Both the position numbers and the translations under genes were made by a program. A DNA stretch of 36,826 nucleotides from positions 99,013 through 135,838 of the forward strand of contig PAHG01000014.1 of NCBI GenBank assembly GCA_002705795.1, given 5' to 3'. Position 1 is the stretch's first letter. Each line of letters opens with the position of its first letter. Below, piece by piece: positions 27,019 through 36,826 of the stretch. A model generated the notes under the pieces. The model saw only the letters and a program-made list of their open reading frames with translations, searched no databases and was not told the DNA's origin. The DNA is from Gammaproteobacteria bacterium. Lineage in GTDB: Bacteria > Pseudomonadota > Gammaproteobacteria > Pseudomonadales > Litorivicinaceae.

Positions 27019-27279
27019 TTACGCGTACAGTTGGTTGGTCGTCTCGGCAAGCGAGATATCACGCGACGTAACACCTTTTGCGTCGTGAGACCACCAGTCC
27101 ACGCGGGCAACACCCCAGCTCACGGTAATTTCCGGATGATGGTCCGCATCATCAGCGGCGGCACCAACACGCACAGCAAACTCCATCGCTTTTGCGAAAT
27201 CGCCAAACTGATAGGATCGGGTCAGTACGTAGACTCCATTCTTAAGTTCTCGACTCCAACCTTCAGGAGTGCGCTCCAT
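27019..27279 (-). CDS. phhB: Pterin-4a-carbinolamine dehydratase
   Basis: This small enzyme dehydrates 4a-hydroxytetrahydrobiopterin to recycle the cofactor of aromatic amino acid hydroxylases. The motif DDADHHPEITVSWGVARVDWW and HDAKGVTSRDISLAETTN are diagnostic. The ATG at 27279 (86 aa) has GAGG 5 bases upstream and is preferred to the TTG at 27297. No phenylalanine hydroxylase gene is nearby, so its partner is elsewhere or it has another role, such as in molybdopterin metabolism. It converges on acuI with a 9-base gap. Confidence 0.93.
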   Translation of the reverse strand: MERTPEGWSRELKNGVYVLTRSYQFGDFAKAMEFAVRVGAAADDADHHPEITVSWGVARVDWWSHDAKGVTSRDISLAETTNQLYA

Positions 27280-27383
27280 AATCACCTCTCTGACCAATAT
27301 TTACCTATAAACATCGATAAGATATCACCCTAATTAACGGCTTGGAACGATAAAAAAATTAGATGACTCTTCAGCCAAAGCAA

Positions 27384-28898
27384 TCAACCTAGGTTCTTAG
27401 TCAAGATTTTCTGCGCCCATTCACGGGGTCCTGTTTGATGTACGCTGGTGCCTTCTGAATCTACCGCGACGGTCACCGGCATATCTTCAACAATGAACTC
27501 GTGAATTGCCTCCATACCAAGATCATCAAAAGCAATGACTCGCGATGATTTTATGGCCTGAGCGACCAGATATGCGGCGCCACCCACAGCCATTAGATAA
27601 GCAGTCTGATGCTTTTTAATCGCTTCGATCGCAATTGGTCCACGCTCGGCCTTACCAATCATCGCAAACAAACCCGTTTGCTCGAGCACCTGGTCTGTAA
27701 ACTTATCCATTCGTGTCGATGTTGTCGGACCAGCAGGCCCAACGACTTCGTCTCGTACTGGATCCACAGGCCCAACGTAATAAATGGCTTTACCTTTAAG
27801 ATCAAGTGGTAGCTCTTCACCCTTGTTCAACATGTCGATAATTCGCTTATGCGCAGCATCACGACCTGTCAGCATTGATCCGCTCAACAATAACGTTTCA
27901 CCAGGTTTCCATGATTTCACTTCATCGCGTGTTAACCTATCCAGATTAACGTGGCGAGCGTTTGGACCGACGTCCCAACTAATATCAGGCCAATCAGACA
28001 ACGAGGGTGGGCTCAGCAGAGCGGGGCCCGATCCGTTTAGTACAAAATGAGCGTGGCGTGTTGCTGCGCAATTCGGAATCATTGCCACCGGCTTAGATGC
28101 CGCATGCGTCGGATAGTCCTTAACCTTGACATCTAAAACAGTCGTTAAACCTCCAAGTCCTTGAGCACCAATACCCAAGTTATTCACAGCATCAAAGATT
28201 TCAAGTCGCAGCTCTTCAGCCCTTGATTTTGGACCACTCGCTTTCAGCTCGTGAATATCGATTGGAGCCATCAATGATTCTTTAGCCAATACGGCCGCTT
28301 TTTCGGCGGTACCGCCAATACCGATCCCAAGCATTCCCGGAGGGCACCAGCCTGCTCCCATCGTTGGTACGGTTTTTACGACCCAATCCTTGACGGAGTC
28401 TGACGGATTCAGCATTACCATCTTGGATTTATTTTCCGAGCCACCACCTTTCGCGGCAATCTGGATGTCTACCGTATCACCCTCGACGATTTCATAGTGA
28501 ATCACAGCCGGCGTATTATCATTGGTATTCTTTCGTGCACCGTCCGGGTCCTCAAGAATCGATGCACGGAGAATATTGTCCGGATGCGTATAAGCACGAC
28601 GCACCCCCTCATTTATCATGTTAGATACCGACATTGTGGCGTCTTTCCATGACACATCCATCCCAACTTTGATGAAGACAGTCACGATTCCAGTATCCTG
28701 GCACAATGGACGATGACCAATAGCAGACATACGTGAGTTGATCAAAATCTGAGCCAAGGCATCCCTCGCAGCTGGTGACTCCTCGCGTTCGTAGGCCTCA
28801 TTAACAGCCTGAATGAAATCTACCGGGTGGTAGTAAGAAATAAACTGAAGCGCATCAGCAACACTTTCAATTAGATCGTCCTGACGAATCACTGTCAT
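27384..28898 (-). CDS. fumA: Class I fumarate hydratase (4Fe-4S)
   Basis: This iron-sulfur fumarase interconverts fumarate and malate in the citric acid cycle. The alpha part (about residues 1-290) carries the three cluster cysteines in [16 protein letters not shown] and PNCAATRH. The beta part (about 320-504) contains [14 protein letters not shown] and [26 protein letters not shown], so both halves are fused as in E. coli FumA/FumB. The length of 504 aa is slightly below that of E. coli. The ATG at 28898 is preferred over a preceding TTG. Being oxygen sensitive, such enzymes are usually paired with FumC; none is seen here. Confidence 0.95.
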   Translation of the reverse strand: MTVIRQDDLIESVADALQFISYYHPVDFIQAVNEAYEREESPAARDALAQILINSRMSAIGHRPLCQDTGIVTVFIKVGMDVSWKDATMSVSNMINEGVRRAYTHPDNILRASILEDPDGARKNTNDNTPAVIHYEIVEGDTVDIQIAAKGGGSENKSKMVMLNPSDSVKDWVVKTVPTMGAGWCPPGMLGIGIGGTAEKAAVLAKESLMAPIDIHELKASGPKSRAEELRLEIFDAVNNLGIGAQGLGGLTTVLDVKVKDYPTHAASKPVAMIPNCAATRHAHFVLNGSGPALLSPPSLSDWPDISWDVGPNARHVNLDRLTRDEVKSWKPGETLLLSGSMLTGRDAAHKRIIDMLNKGEELPLDLKGKAIYYVGPVDPVRDEVVGPAGPTTSTRMDKFTDQVLEQTGLFAMIGKAERGPIAIEAIKKHQTAYLMAVGGAAYLVAQAIKSSRVIAFDDLGMEAIHEFIVEDMPVTVAVDSEGTSVHQTGPREWAQKILTKNLG

Positions 28899-29007
28899 CA
28901 ATCAACACCCTTCATTCGTGACAATAAACCGTAAAGATTATCAGAAGTCCCTACAAAGATATTCCCGTGGTAGCTTTAAATCACCTCAATGTAAACTGTA
29001 CCCCTCG

Positions 29008-29037
29008 TTCAGACTGAGGCTTTCTTTCTGGTACACT
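29008..29037 (+). promoter_or_regulatory. Candidate fabA promoter
   Basis: TTCAGA (29008), 18 bases and TACACT (29032) give a possible sigma-70 promoter and a leader of about 36 bases before fabA. It lies in the 181-base gap between divergent fumA and fabA. I looked for FadR and FabR operators and found no convincing match. Confidence 0.3.
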
Positions 29038-29079
29038 CCCGTTCTTGACTATTTCTGCCCTTCGAGGCAACGAGGATTA

Positions 29080-29589
29080 ATGCAAAACCAGTACGACCGA
29101 GATGAACTTCTCACCTGCGCCCATGGTGAGTTATTTGGCGAAGGAAACGCGAAACTACCTGCTCCAAACATGTTGATGATGGATAGAATCGTGACGATCA
29201 CTCAAGACGGTGGCAGTTTCAATAAAGGACACATACTCGCCGAGCTCGATATCGATCCAAGCCTTTGGTTTTTTGATTGCCACTTCCCTGGCGATCCTGT
29301 AATGCCTGGATGTCTCGGTCTTGACGCGATGTGGCAACTGGTCGGATTCTTCTTGGGCTGGAGTGGGCACCCTGGGAAAGGACGCGCTCTCGGGGTGGGC
29401 GAAGTCAAATTCACGGGACAGATTCTACCAACGGCTAAGAAGGTTACCTACGAAATTGATATGAAGCGCTTAATTGCTCGCTCATTGGTCATGGGACTGG
29501 GCGATGGAGTCGTCCGGGTCGATGGCCGCGCGATTTATCATGCGATCGACCTGAAAGTTGGTTTATTCTCATCCACTGACGGGTTCTAA
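29080..29589 (+). CDS. fabA: 3-hydroxydecanoyl-ACP dehydratase/isomerase FabA
   Basis: FabA dehydrates 3-hydroxydecanoyl-ACP and isomerises the product, introducing the double bond for unsaturated fatty acids. The catalytic histidine is in [12 protein letters not shown] and the aspartate in [41 protein letters not shown] is almost identical to E. coli. I start at ATG 29080 (169 aa; E. coli has about 172), with GAGG 4 bases upstream. The track ORF from 28918 adds 54 unconserved residues from the intergenic region. It is followed by fabB after 34 bases, the usual fabA-fabB operon. Confidence 0.98.
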   Translation: MQNQYDRDELLTCAHGELFGEGNAKLPAPNMLMMDRIVTITQDGGSFNKGHILAELDIDPSLWFFDCHFPGDPVMPGCLGLDAMWQLVGFFLGWSGHPGKGRALGVGEVKFTGQILPTAKKVTYEIDMKRLIARSLVMGLGDGVVRVDGRAIYHAIDLKVGLFSSTDGF

Positions 29590-29623
29590 AACACAAAAAA
29601 CGCATGACAGTAAAGGAGCCGGT

Positions 29624-30838
29624 ATGCGTAGAGTAGTTATCACCGGATTAGGGATCACGTCGTGCCTCGGGCTAGATGCGAAATCCGTTACCGAAAGCTT
29701 AAGGCACGGTCGCTCAGGTATTTCAGCGAATCCGACATACGCCGAGTTGGGTATGCGGAGCCAAGTATCGGGTTCAATTGATGTCGATCTTGCTGAGCAC
29801 ATTGATCGTAAGCTTCTTCGATTCATGGGCAATGCCGCTGGCTTCGCGTATATGTCGCTTCAGCAAGCGATTAATGATGCAGATCTAGAAGCTTCTGATA
29901 TTAGTAATCCGAAGACGGGACTGATAATGGGTTCGGGCGGTGCCTCATCACAAAGCCAAGTCGAGGCAGCGGATATTTTGAGAGAGCGCGGCGTAAAACG
30001 GGTCGGTCCTTACCGTGTTACTCAGACGATGGGCTCGACGGTCTCAGCAAACCTAGCGACTGCGTTCCAAATAAAAGGTATTAACTATTCAATGTCATCG
30101 GCATGCTCAACCAGTCTGCACTGCATGGGTAATGCCATGGAGCAAATCCAGCTCGGAAAGCAAGATATCGTATTCGCAGGTGGCGGTGAGGAAGAACACT
30201 GGACTTTGTCATGTCTCTTTGATGCGATGGGTGCACTCTCCTCCAGGTATAACGACACACCTGACAAAGCGTCCCGCGCTTATGATGCCAACCGTGATGG
30301 CTTTGTTATTGCTGGTGGGGGCGGTGCTGTAGTTCTCGAAGAATATGAGCACGCAAAGAAACGTGATGCAAAAATTTATGCAGAGATCGTCGGCTATGGT
30401 GCGACCAGTGACGGCGCAGACATGGTGGCTCCATCTGGAGAAGGAGCTATTCGGTGCATGCAGCTGGCGACCGCGGGTATTGAAGGTCCTATTGATTATA
30501 TCAATGCACACGGAACGTCGACGCCAGCCGGTGATATCGTTGAGCTGAATGCAATCAAAACAGTGTTCGGTATGAATGCTCCGGTTATCGGTTCGACAAA
30601 ATCATTGTCTGGTCACTCGCTCGGGGCAGCCGGGGTCCAAGAAGCGATCTATTCAATTTTGATGATGCAGAGTGATTTCATTGCGGCATCGGCAAACATT
30701 GAGACTCTTGACCCAGGGGCCGAAGGGATGCCAATTGCACTTCATCGAATTGATAAACCAATCAACACGATCTTATCGAACTCATTTGGGTTTGGCGGAA
30801 CAAATGCGTGTATGACCTTCCAGAAACTCAACTCGTGA
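29624..30838 (+). CDS. fabB: 3-oxoacyl-ACP synthase I FabB
   Basis: FabB is the condensing enzyme that elongates the unsaturated intermediate made by FabA. The catalytic Cys-His-His set is present: [26 protein letters not shown] and [14 protein letters not shown]. The C-terminal [14 protein letters not shown] is standard. I start at ATG 29624 (404 aa, [13 protein letters not shown]), with AAGGAG well placed upstream; the track extension to 29558 reaches back into fabA. Its stop overlaps the start of the glutathione S-transferase-like gene (GTGA). Confidence 0.98.
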   Translation: MRRVVITGLGITSCLGLDAKSVTESLRHGRSGISANPTYAELGMRSQVSGSIDVDLAEHIDRKLLRFMGNAAGFAYMSLQQAINDADLEASDISNPKTGLIMGSGGASSQSQVEAADILRERGVKRVGPYRVTQTMGSTVSANLATAFQIKGINYSMSSACSTSLHCMGNAMEQIQLGKQDIVFAGGGEEEHWTLSCLFDAMGALSSRYNDTPDKASRAYDANRDGFVIAGGGGAVVLEEYEHAKKRDAKIYAEIVGYGATSDGADMVAPSGEGAIRCMQLATAGIEGPIDYINAHGTSTPAGDIVELNAIKTVFGMNAPVIGSTKSLSGHSLGAAGVQEAIYSILMMQSDFIAASANIETLDPGAEGMPIALHRIDKPINTILSNSFGFGGTNACMTFQKLNS

Positions 30839-31440
30839 AACTATATTCGTCACCGCCCTCGCCGTTTGGGCGAAAAGTAAAGATCACTGCCCACATCACG
30901 GGGCTATTCAACCAAATCGAGTTAATAGACGTTGACGCGAATGACTCAAAAAGTGCCGTCCTGAATCCAAATCCACTTAATAAGGTTCCTGCGCTGGAGC
31001 TAGATTCCGGTGAACTAATGGTAGATTCAAGAGTGATTTGTGAATATTTAATCAAGCAATCCAGACGTTCCGAGCTTTTGCCAGAAATGAACCGCGAGCA
31101 CTTACTAAGTCGCGCCGCGTTAGCCGATGGAATTACCGAAGCAGCGCTGCTGATGGTTTATGAACACCGCTTCCGCGATGAATCACAAGTCGATCTGAAT
31201 TGGCTAAACCGCCAAAATCAGAAGATTCTAGATGGTCTCGAATGGTTCACCGATAATGTCACAGAAGTTGCTGAAACACCGACCCTCGATCAAGTGGGGT
31301 TAGCCATCACTCTGGGCTATCTCGATCTTCGCTTCTCTGGCGAATGGAGAACACGTTTCACTGATCTAGCTCTGTGGTTGACTCAATTCGAGCAGATAGT
31401 GCCTGAGTATCAGTTAACCGATTCTCGAGTTCATGTCTAA
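30835..31440 (+). CDS. Glutathione S-transferase family protein (YibF-like)
   Basis: The protein has an N-terminal thioredoxin-fold GST domain: [46 protein letters not shown]. An all-helical C-terminal domain follows ([33 protein letters not shown]). It most resembles E. coli YibF, which binds glutathione but has no proven substrate. The start is probably the GTG at 30835, overlapping the fabB stop; the track start at 30808 lies inside fabB. It would then be 201 aa. Coupling to fabB is suggested by the overlap. The substrate is unknown. Confidence 0.82.
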   Translation: MKLYSSPPSPFGRKVKITAHITGLFNQIELIDVDANDSKSAVLNPNPLNKVPALELDSGELMVDSRVICEYLIKQSRRSELLPEMNREHLLSRAALADGITEAALLMVYEHRFRDESQVDLNWLNRQNQKILDGLEWFTDNVTEVAETPTLDQVGLAITLGYLDLRFSGEWRTRFTDLALWLTQFEQIVPEYQLTDSRVHV

Positions 31441-31549
31441 TAAGCAACATCTTTTCGCGTAAGCTTCGCTGCCGTCTTAAAACAGTTTTTCGTTTTTTCA
31501 GTCGTAGCAGGCGTTGCCGAATCACTAGACTTGAATCAAACCGCCGCAT
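31358..31549 (-). CDS. Possible small basic protein, unknown
   Basis: I do not recognise this 63 aa ORF. It directly follows the RmlD-like gene, overlapping its end by 14 bases. Its ATG has a good ribosome binding site (AGGGAG about 7 bases upstream). The N-terminal half is strongly basic (RQRLLRLKKRKTVLRRQR) and the rest looks helical, possibly coiled-coil ([16 protein letters not shown]). Its last 83 bases are antisense to the 3' end of the GST-like gene, which is a reason for doubt. Similar tail overlaps occur elsewhere in this window. It could equally be a chance ORF. Confidence 0.35.
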   Translation of the reverse strand: MRRFDSSLVIRQRLLRLKKRKTVLRRQRSLREKMLLIRHELENRLTDTQALSARIESTTELDQ

Positions 31550-32498
31550 GTTTCACTCCCTCTTGCGCATAGTGGCGTTCGACCGTCTCCGCCAGTTCCT
31601 GCCTCCATAGTCTAGGTTTTATGCCAAACGTATACAGAAGCTTTCTTGTTGAAAGAACTAATCGACGAGGTCTCTCTGCACGATCCTTTATCGATTGGCC
31701 CGATATCCCGATAATTTGTTTCACAACCAATTCTTCAAACTGACTAGCATGCGCGATAATGCATTCTCCAAGTTCCATCCAGGACGCATCGCCTTGGCAA
31801 CCAACGTGGTAGATGCCATAAGCGCCGGCACCAGCATGCAGTTGATCAATTACTGCACTCACAACGCGACTAATATCAAATATCGAAGTAGGGCAACCGC
31901 GTTCATCTTGGATCATTGGCAACTCTGATTCGACCCGCGCCCGATCCAGTACATTCTTCACGAAACTATTCGAACCATGCGCAAACAAATGAGACACGCG
32001 TAGAATAATGTGCCGATCCAACAGACTCTCTATAGCCCGCTCCGCCTCAAGCCGTGTTTGACCATACAAATTAAGCGGATTTGGAGCATCGTCTTCAAAA
32101 TATGCGATGTCTTTCTGGCCATCAAAAATATAGTCCGTCGATAGCTGAATAAGGGTCGCATCAAATTCGCGACATGCAATCGCCAGATTGACAGGTAGAT
32201 CATGATTGATTTGCCGACATTTTACCGAATCGGTTTCTGCATGATCGACACCTGATTCGACCATACAGTTAAAGACAAAATCAGGGCGGCGCATACGAAC
32301 CGCCTCAAAGATTTCGCGGTCGTCAGCTAAATCTACAGAACTTGGAAGAACAATGCGCTGCTGACCGCCACTTGCATTGACCTCAAAGAATGCCGCTGCC
32401 AGGCTGGTATCCTCACCAACAACTAAAACACGAGCCCGAGGGAAGCGGTTATCTGACTCGTCTTCGAAACTGGTTGCCTTAGAATGGGATTTCGTCAT
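31536..32498 (-). CDS. RmlD-like sugar-nucleotide-binding SDR protein, degenerate active site
   Basis: The 320 aa protein follows the RmlD (dTDP-4-dehydrorhamnose reductase) fold: [45 protein letters not shown] and [22 protein letters not shown]. Two functional sites are damaged. The NAD(P)-binding GxxGxxG reads [12 protein letters not shown], and the YxxxK catalytic motif reads YGQTR with Arg for Lys. It may therefore not be a working reductase; a binding or regulatory role, as in the MAT2B relatives, is one option. The start (ATG 32498) lies inside the last codons of ssb. No other rhamnose genes are nearby. Confidence 0.8.
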   Translation of the reverse strand: MTKSHSKATSFEDESDNRFPRARVLVVGEDTSLAAAFFEVNASGGQQRIVLPSSVDLADDREIFEAVRMRRPDFVFNCMVESGVDHAETDSVKCRQINHDLPVNLAIACREFDATLIQLSTDYIFDGQKDIAYFEDDAPNPLNLYGQTRLEAERAIESLLDRHIILRVSHLFAHGSNSFVKNVLDRARVESELPMIQDERGCPTSIFDISRVVSAVIDQLHAGAGAYGIYHVGCQGDASWMELGECIIAHASQFEELVVKQIIGISGQSIKDRAERPRRLVLSTRKLLYTFGIKPRLWRQELAETVERHYAQEGVKHAAV

Positions 32499-32949
32499 CA
32501 ATATTTGGATCAGGCATCGGCTGGCTCACAGGTCGTGTGGTAGCCTGCTGCTGAGAGGCTGGGGCGCTTTGGGAGCGAGGCTGAATCGGAGTAGAAGTAT
32601 CCATATCGCTATCGCCTCGACCATCCAACATCATCATCTCACGACCGACGATCTCTGTTGAATACCGCTTTTGACCATCCTGCTCCCACGACCGGGTTCG
32701 AAGACTACCTTCAATATAAATACGTGATCCTTTGCGAAGATACTGACCGCAAATCTCAGCCAACCGATCAAAACAAACAATCCGATGCCATTCAGTGCGT
32801 TCCTGCATCTCACCACTGTTACGGTCGCGCCAAGAATCGGTTGTTGCAATGCTCAAGTTTGCAACCTGGCTGCCCGATGGCAGCGCCTTCATTTCCGGAT
32901 CGTTACCGAGATTTCCAATCAAGGTGACTTTGTTGACTGAACGCGCCAT
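32479..32949 (-). CDS. ssb: Single-stranded DNA-binding protein
   Basis: SSB coats single-stranded DNA in replication and repair and recruits partners through its C-terminal tip. The OB fold starts [19 protein letters not shown] and includes [17 protein letters not shown] and [17 protein letters not shown] Gln/Pro/Ser-rich linker leads to the acidic tip DDEIPF, the partner-binding signature. I start at ATG 32949 (156 aa), with AGGA 7 bases upstream; the track extension to 33021 is not conserved. It is divergent from uvrA, as in E. coli. Confidence 0.97.
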   Translation of the reverse strand: MARSVNKVTLIGNLGNDPEMKALPSGSQVANLSIATTDSWRDRNSGEMQERTEWHRIVCFDRLAEICGQYLRKGSRIYIEGSLRTRSWEQDGQKRYSTEIVGREMMMLDGRGDSDMDTSTPIQPRSQSAPASQQQATTRPVSQPMPDPNIDDEIPF

Positions 32950-33126
32950 GAATTCATCCTGTGTAAAAAGTGTCATTGCCGAGGTGTAATGTAGCATGGA
33001 CAAGTGTAGGTCAGCGACCACCGAATCCGAGTGCTATAGAAGTTCCATTCTTCTGCATTGAATCGATACATTAAAACCCAATGAATAGGTATTCTAGCTC
33101 TTTTGTGATATTTAAAACGGACCGTT
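32950..33126. promoter_or_regulatory. ssb-uvrA divergent intergenic region
   Basis: These 177 bases separate the divergent ssb and uvrA genes and must carry both promoters. I find no CTGT-N8-ACAG site on either strand, the LexA box that controls the same region in E. coli. No promoter stands out with both hexamers at good spacing. Confidence 0.4.
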
Positions 33127-35961
33127 GTGGACTCGATACAAATCCGTGGGGCGCGAACCCACAATTTAAAAAATATCCACCTGGATCTTCCTCGCGATCA
33201 ACTTATTGTGATTACTGGTCTGTCTGGCTCGGGTAAGTCCTCGCTTGCCTTCGATACACTATATGCCGAGGGCCAACGACGTTATGTTGAATCACTTTCC
33301 GCTTACGCAAGACAGTTCTTATCGATGATGGAAAAGCCTGATGTTGATCACATCGAAGGTCTGTCCCCAGCGATCTCGATTGAGCAAAAATCAACCAGCC
33401 ACAACCCGCGCTCGACGGTCGGTACGATAACCGAAATTTATGATTACCTGAGGCTTCTTTACGCAAGAGCCGGTGAACCGCGTTGTCCAGATCACGGTTT
33501 AAGTCTTGAGGCACAAACGGTCAGCCAAATGGTTGATCAGGTACTCGCACTACCCGAAGATTCTAAAATTCTGGTGCTCGCACCAGTGATTAGTGAGCGT
33601 AAAGGAGAGCATCTTCATATCTTCCAAGAGCTTAAATCTCAGGGATTTATCCGAGTTCGTCTCGATGGCCTCGTGATCGATTTAGACGAAGTGCCCGCAC
33701 TAGACAAAAAGAAAAAGCACTCAATCGACGCAGTTGTTGACCGATTAAAAGTGGACCAGTCGCAACGTCTTCGTTTGGCTGAGTCAATCGAAACGGGCCT
33801 GACTCTGTCCGATGGGCAAATAATCATCCAGTCGATGGATGACGCTTTTGAGCCCCTAATGTTCTCATCGAAGTTCGCATGCTCCGTCTGCGGACACTCC
33901 ATCCCCGAACTTGAGCCACGAATTTTTTCATTCAATAGTCCATTTGGCGCATGCCAAACCTGCGATGGTTTGGGTGTGCACCAGTATTTTGATCCTGATC
34001 GATTAATCGTCGATCCTGAACTCTCATTGTCATCGGGCGCGATCAAAGGATGGGATCGACGAAGCATGTACTATTACCACTTGCTACAGTGCGTCGCGAG
34101 ACATTACGGATTCAGCATTGATGCTGAGTGGCAAGATCTTCCCGAGCACCATCGACACAAAATACTGTATGGCTCGAACTCTGAATCGATTGATTTCAGT
34201 TACGTGTCTGATCGTGGCCGTGAGGTCACGAAGAACCATCCATTTGAAGGTGTTATTCGTAATCTCGAGCGTCGTTACAAGGAAACAGATAGTCAATCGC
34301 AACGAGATGAACTCGCAAAGCTCATGACACATGCCCCCTGCCCTGATTGTGGCGGCTCTCGCCTTAATGTTGCTGCACGGAACGTTTTTATCGATGAAAC
34401 TCGACTACCAGAACTGGTTAAGTTACCCATCGGTGAATGCTACTCATTTTTTGACTCCCTAAACCTTCCAGGACGACGTCAAGAAATCGCAGATAAGATT
34501 CTGAAAGAAATCCAGGCTAGGCTAGGCTTTTTGGTCAATGTTGGACTTGATTATTTATCACTCGATCGAAGCGCCGAGACACTTTCTGGAGGCGAAGCAC
34601 AACGCATTCGGCTAGCCAGTCAAATTGGCGCGGGACTTGTGGGAGGTATGTACATCCTCGACGAACCATCGATTGGACTTCACCAGCGAGATAACGAACG
34701 TCTGTTGAACACTCTTTTTCATCTCAGGGATCTAGGTAACACTGTCATTGTTGTAGAACATGATGAGGATGCGATGCGATGTGCAGACTTCCTTGTTGAC
34801 ATCGGACCTGGCGCGGGGGTCCATGGTGGGGAGATCGTTGCCGCTGGAACTCCCCAAGAGGTCATTAATAATCGGCAGTCAATAACAGGGCAGTATCTTT
34901 CTGGCCGTAAAGAAATTGCTGTACCATCGCGGCGTCATGCCAAAGGGGTTAATCACCTGACAATTGAAGGATGTACGGGAAATAATCTGCAACACGTCAC
35001 TCTGAATCTCCCATTAGGTCTTTTGACTTGCGTGACGGGAGTCTCTGGATCTGGTAAGTCGACGTTAATTAATCGTACCTTGTATCCACATACTGCGAAG
35101 GTCTTAAATAAGGCTATTACGCTAAAATCAGCCCCGTTTGAGCATTGCCATGGGATTCATGAGCTTGATAAAGTCGTCGATATCGATCAGAGCCCAATTG
35201 GGCGTACACCAAGATCGAACCCAGCAACTTATACGGGACTCTTTACGCCAATTCGTGAAATCTTTGCCGAGACCCAGGAAGCACGGTCTCGGGGTTACAG
35301 TCCTGGCCGTTTTTCATTTAATGTCAAAGGTGGACGATGCGAAACTTGTCAGGGTGACGGGCTCATCAAGGTAGAGATGCACTTTCTACCAGACATTTAT
35401 GTGCCATGTGATACCTGCAAGGGACTTCGTTATAACCGCGAAACACTCGATATCCTTTACAAAGGAAAATCAATCCATGACATCCTAGAAATGACGGTTG
35501 AGGATGCACGTGAGTTCTTTGATGCCATTCCGACACTTGCTCGGAAATTACAGACTCTGGTCGATGTCGGACTGTCCTACCTAAAACTGGGACAATCCGC
35601 CACCACCCTATCGGGTGGCGAAGCGCAACGCGTCAAACTCGCACGCGAACTCTCAAAGCGAGACACGGGTAGAACACTCTACATACTTGATGAGCCAACG
35701 ACGGGGCTTCATTTTGAAGATATTCAGCAACTACTCGCTGTACTGCATCGACTTCGTGATCATGGCAATACAGTTGTCGTTATCGAGCACAACCTCGATG
35801 TAATCAAAACAGCTGACTGGATTATCGATTTAGGCCCCGAAGGGGGCTCTGGTGGCGGACAAATTGTTGCCGAAGGAACTCCCGAGGACGTAGCTCAAAG
35901 TCTCAGCTCCCATACTGGGCGATTTTTAAAATCACTTCTAGAGCGAAAAAAGAGTGCTTAA
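33127..35961 (+). CDS. uvrA: Excinuclease ABC subunit A
   Basis: UvrA recognises bulky DNA lesions and loads UvrB in nucleotide excision repair. It is a double ABC ATPase of 944 aa. The first P-loop is [20 protein letters not shown] and the second is [16 protein letters not shown]. Two signature motifs ([16 protein letters not shown] and [16 protein letters not shown]) and Walker B sequences ([20 protein letters not shown]) are intact. Zinc-binding CxxC pairs occur in CSVCG/CQTCDG and [14 protein letters not shown]. The start is GTG. No clear LexA box lies in the gap before it. Confidence 0.98.
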   Translation: MDSIQIRGARTHNLKNIHLDLPRDQLIVITGLSGSGKSSLAFDTLYAEGQRRYVESLSAYARQFLSMMEKPDVDHIEGLSPAISIEQKSTSHNPRSTVGTITEIYDYLRLLYARAGEPRCPDHGLSLEAQTVSQMVDQVLALPEDSKILVLAPVISERKGEHLHIFQELKSQGFIRVRLDGLVIDLDEVPALDKKKKHSIDAVVDRLKVDQSQRLRLAESIETGLTLSDGQIIIQSMDDAFEPLMFSSKFACSVCGHSIPELEPRIFSFNSPFGACQTCDGLGVHQYFDPDRLIVDPELSLSSGAIKGWDRRSMYYYHLLQCVARHYGFSIDAEWQDLPEHHRHKILYGSNSESIDFSYVSDRGREVTKNHPFEGVIRNLERRYKETDSQSQRDELAKLMTHAPCPDCGGSRLNVAARNVFIDETRLPELVKLPIGECYSFFDSLNLPGRRQEIADKILKEIQARLGFLVNVGLDYLSLDRSAETLSGGEAQRIRLASQIGAGLVGGMYILDEPSIGLHQRDNERLLNTLFHLRDLGNTVIVVEHDEDAMRCADFLVDIGPGAGVHGGEIVAAGTPQEVINNRQSITGQYLSGRKEIAVPSRRHAKGVNHLTIEGCTGNNLQHVTLNLPLGLLTCVTGVSGSGKSTLINRTLYPHTAKVLNKAITLKSAPFEHCHGIHELDKVVDIDQSPIGRTPRSNPATYTGLFTPIREIFAETQEARSRGYSPGRFSFNVKGGRCETCQGDGLIKVEMHFLPDIYVPCDTCKGLRYNRETLDILYKGKSIHDILEMTVEDAREFFDAIPTLARKLQTLVDVGLSYLKLGQSATTLSGGEAQRVKLARELSKRDTGRTLYILDEPTTGLHFEDIQQLLAVLHRLRDHGNTVVVIEHNLDVIKTADWIIDLGPEGGSGGGQIVAEGTPEDVAQSLSSHTGRFLKSLLERKKSA

Positions 35962-36014
35962 ATGCTCTATTCGTAACTTGAGGAACTCAGGAACTTTCGC
36001 CGGTTCTTACTAAA

Positions 36015-36395
36015 CTAATCAGCCTCAGGTGCGACATCTGGACGGTCGACGAGCTCAACAATTGCCATTGGCGCGGCGTCACCAGCTCGGAAACCATGCT
36101 TGAGGATACGCATGTACCCACCCGGACGCTCTTGGTACCGCGGTCCAAGCTCTGCAAACAATTTTCCGACCGCTGAATCGTTACGTAGCCGACTGAAGGC
36201 CAACCGACGATTCGCAACTGAATCTTTCTTGGCCAGCGTAATTAACGGCTCAGCAACACGACGGAGTTCTTTAGCTTTTGGCAATGTAGTCTTAATGACT
36301 TCATGCTCGATCAACGAAGCAGTCATATTTGAGAACATTGCCTTACGATGGCTACTGGTCCGATTTAATTTCTTTCCACTTTTCAAATGACGCAT
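36015..36395 (-). CDS. rplQ: 50S ribosomal protein L17
   Basis: L17 is a 50S protein near the exit tunnel. [24 protein letters not shown] is the universal start, followed by [19 protein letters not shown] and [20 protein letters not shown]. At 126 aa it is of normal length for gammaproteobacteria. It is the last gene of the rpoA operon, 50 bases after rpoA. The 53-base gap to convergent uvrA shows only short imperfect hairpins (GAACCGG...GTTC) without a T-run. Confidence 0.97.
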   Translation of the reverse strand: MRHLKSGKKLNRTSSHRKAMFSNMTASLIEHEVIKTTLPKAKELRRVAEPLITLAKKDSVANRRLAFSRLRNDSAVGKLFAELGPRYQERPGGYMRILKHGFRAGDAAPMAIVELVDRPDVAPEAD

Positions 36396-36445
36396 GGTCT
36401 ATACTCGCTTCTCAAATACACCGTCTCACGACGGAACGATCTAAC

Positions 36446-36826
36446 TTAGGCGCTCTCTTCACGCGCAAATCCCGCTGGCGGCCAGTTTTCAAGACGAGAA
36501 CCCAGCGACAATCCGCGTGAAGCCAAAACGTCTTTAATCTCCGTCAGCGACTTCTTACCGAGGTTAGGAGTTTTCAGCAACTCGACTTCAGTTCGCTGAA
36601 CAAGATCCCCGATGTAGTAGATATTTTCAGCTTTCAAGCAGTTCGCTGATCGAACTGTCAACTCAAGATCATCTACCGGACGCAATAAAATCGGATCAAT
36701 CTCGTCTTTCTGGGTTTCTTCCGCAGTCACCTGAGGACCTTCAAACTCAACAAATACAGATAATTGCTGTTGTAATAGTGTTGCAGCACGACGAATTGCT
36801 TCTTCAGCGTCTAATGTTCCATCTGT
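36446..36826 (-). CDS. rpoA: RNA polymerase alpha subunit, C-terminal part (5' end beyond window)
   Basis: The track shows only 94 aa from an internal GTG, but the frame stays open to the window edge. The extra residues ([21 protein letters not shown]) match the end of the alpha N-terminal domain. The visible part is therefore the linker and alpha-CTD, with [18 protein letters not shown]-type sequence (here [20 protein letters not shown]), [20 protein letters not shown] and [17 protein letters not shown]. The alpha-CTD contacts UP elements and activators. About the first 200 residues lie outside the window. Confidence 0.97.
   Translation of the reverse strand, partial: TDGTLDAEEAIRRAATLLQQQLSVFVEFEGPQVTAEETQKDEIDPILLRPVDDLELTVRSANCLKAENIYYIGDLVQRTEVELLKTPNLGKKSLTEIKDVLASRGLSLGSRLENWPPAGFAREESA

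Noticed and set aside
28918-29079. N-terminal extension of fabA in the ORF track
   Set aside because: The 54 extra residues have no resemblance to FabA, and a well-spaced ribosome binding site precedes ATG 29080.
28902-29079. FadR or FabR operator before fabA
   Set aside because: Sequences such as TTCAGACTGAG were considered, but none matches the known operators well enough.
33639-34067. 142 aa minus-strand ORF within uvrA
   Set aside because: It is antisense to conserved UvrA sequence and has no ribosome binding site or domain that I recognise.
35962-36014. Possible terminator between uvrA and rplQ
   Set aside because: Only short imperfect stems and no T-run on either strand.
1-36826. CRISPR arrays, insertion sequences, prophage, toxin-antitoxin or defence islands
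   Set aside because: No regularly spaced repeats, transposases, phage genes or such pairs were seen; the only recombinase is XerD in its usual housekeeping setting.

Overview
The window is about 37 kb of ordinary-looking chromosome from a gammaproteobacterium, with GC content by eye near one half. The evidence is gene content and order. recJ, thrC, hom, dsbC, xerD, the rpsP-rimM-trmD-rplS operon, ffh, a CcsA/YpjD protein and a CorB-like protein follow the arrangement known from Pseudomonas. rpoA-rplQ lies next to uvrA and ssb, and fabA-fabB form a pair, both also typical of that group. Polyhydroxyalkanoate (PHA) genes and an AcuI-type acrylyl-CoA reductase would suit a marine or storage-polymer-forming heterotroph, but the species cannot be named from the sequence. 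I found no tRNA, rRNA, CRISPR array, insertion sequence, prophage or toxin-antitoxin pair, and no gene-free stretch reaches 300 bases.

Layout. Positions 1-9033 (minus strand) hold a closely packed series: xerD, dsbC, alaC, hom, thrC, recJ and a two-gene ABC-2 exporter that runs off the left edge. From hom to the permease every junction overlaps by a few bases, and several starts are TTG or GTG. Positions 9112-12551 hold the ribosomal protein/tRNA modification operon (rpsP, rimM, trmD, rplS) and ffh. Positions 12613-16165 hold two plus-strand membrane protein genes and a knot of divergent and convergent Nudix and YqfO genes. Positions 16166-21003 hold csrA with an AT-rich leader, then an RND efflux pair. 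Positions 20924-23266 (minus) hold a YjjV-like TatD hydrolase and prfC. Positions 23317-25970 are the PHA locus: phaC divergent from phaR, then a phasin gene with its own promoter and a strong terminator. Positions 26017-31440 hold acuI, phhB, class I fumarase, fabA, fabB and a YibF-like glutathione S-transferase gene. Positions 31358-32949 (minus) hold ssb, a degenerate RmlD-like gene and a possible small basic protein. The window ends with uvrA (plus), rplQ and the 3' part of rpoA (minus).

The genes serve threonine and alanine synthesis, recombination and repair (RecJ, XerD, SSB, UvrA), translation and protein targeting, unsaturated fatty acid synthesis, carbon storage and envelope transport. 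The genome looks compact: genes facing each other overlap at their 3' ends by 4, 38, 80 and perhaps 83 bases, and about ten genes appear to use non-ATG starts.

I see no obviously new multi-gene system. The points most worth a second look are an RmlD-like protein that has lost its nucleotide-binding glycines and catalytic lysine, an unannotated basic small ORF behind it, a phasin promoter with a PhaR-type motif in its spacer, a divergent PHA synthase, direct repeats and hairpins around csrA, and an antisense 3' overlap between the RND pump and tatD genes.
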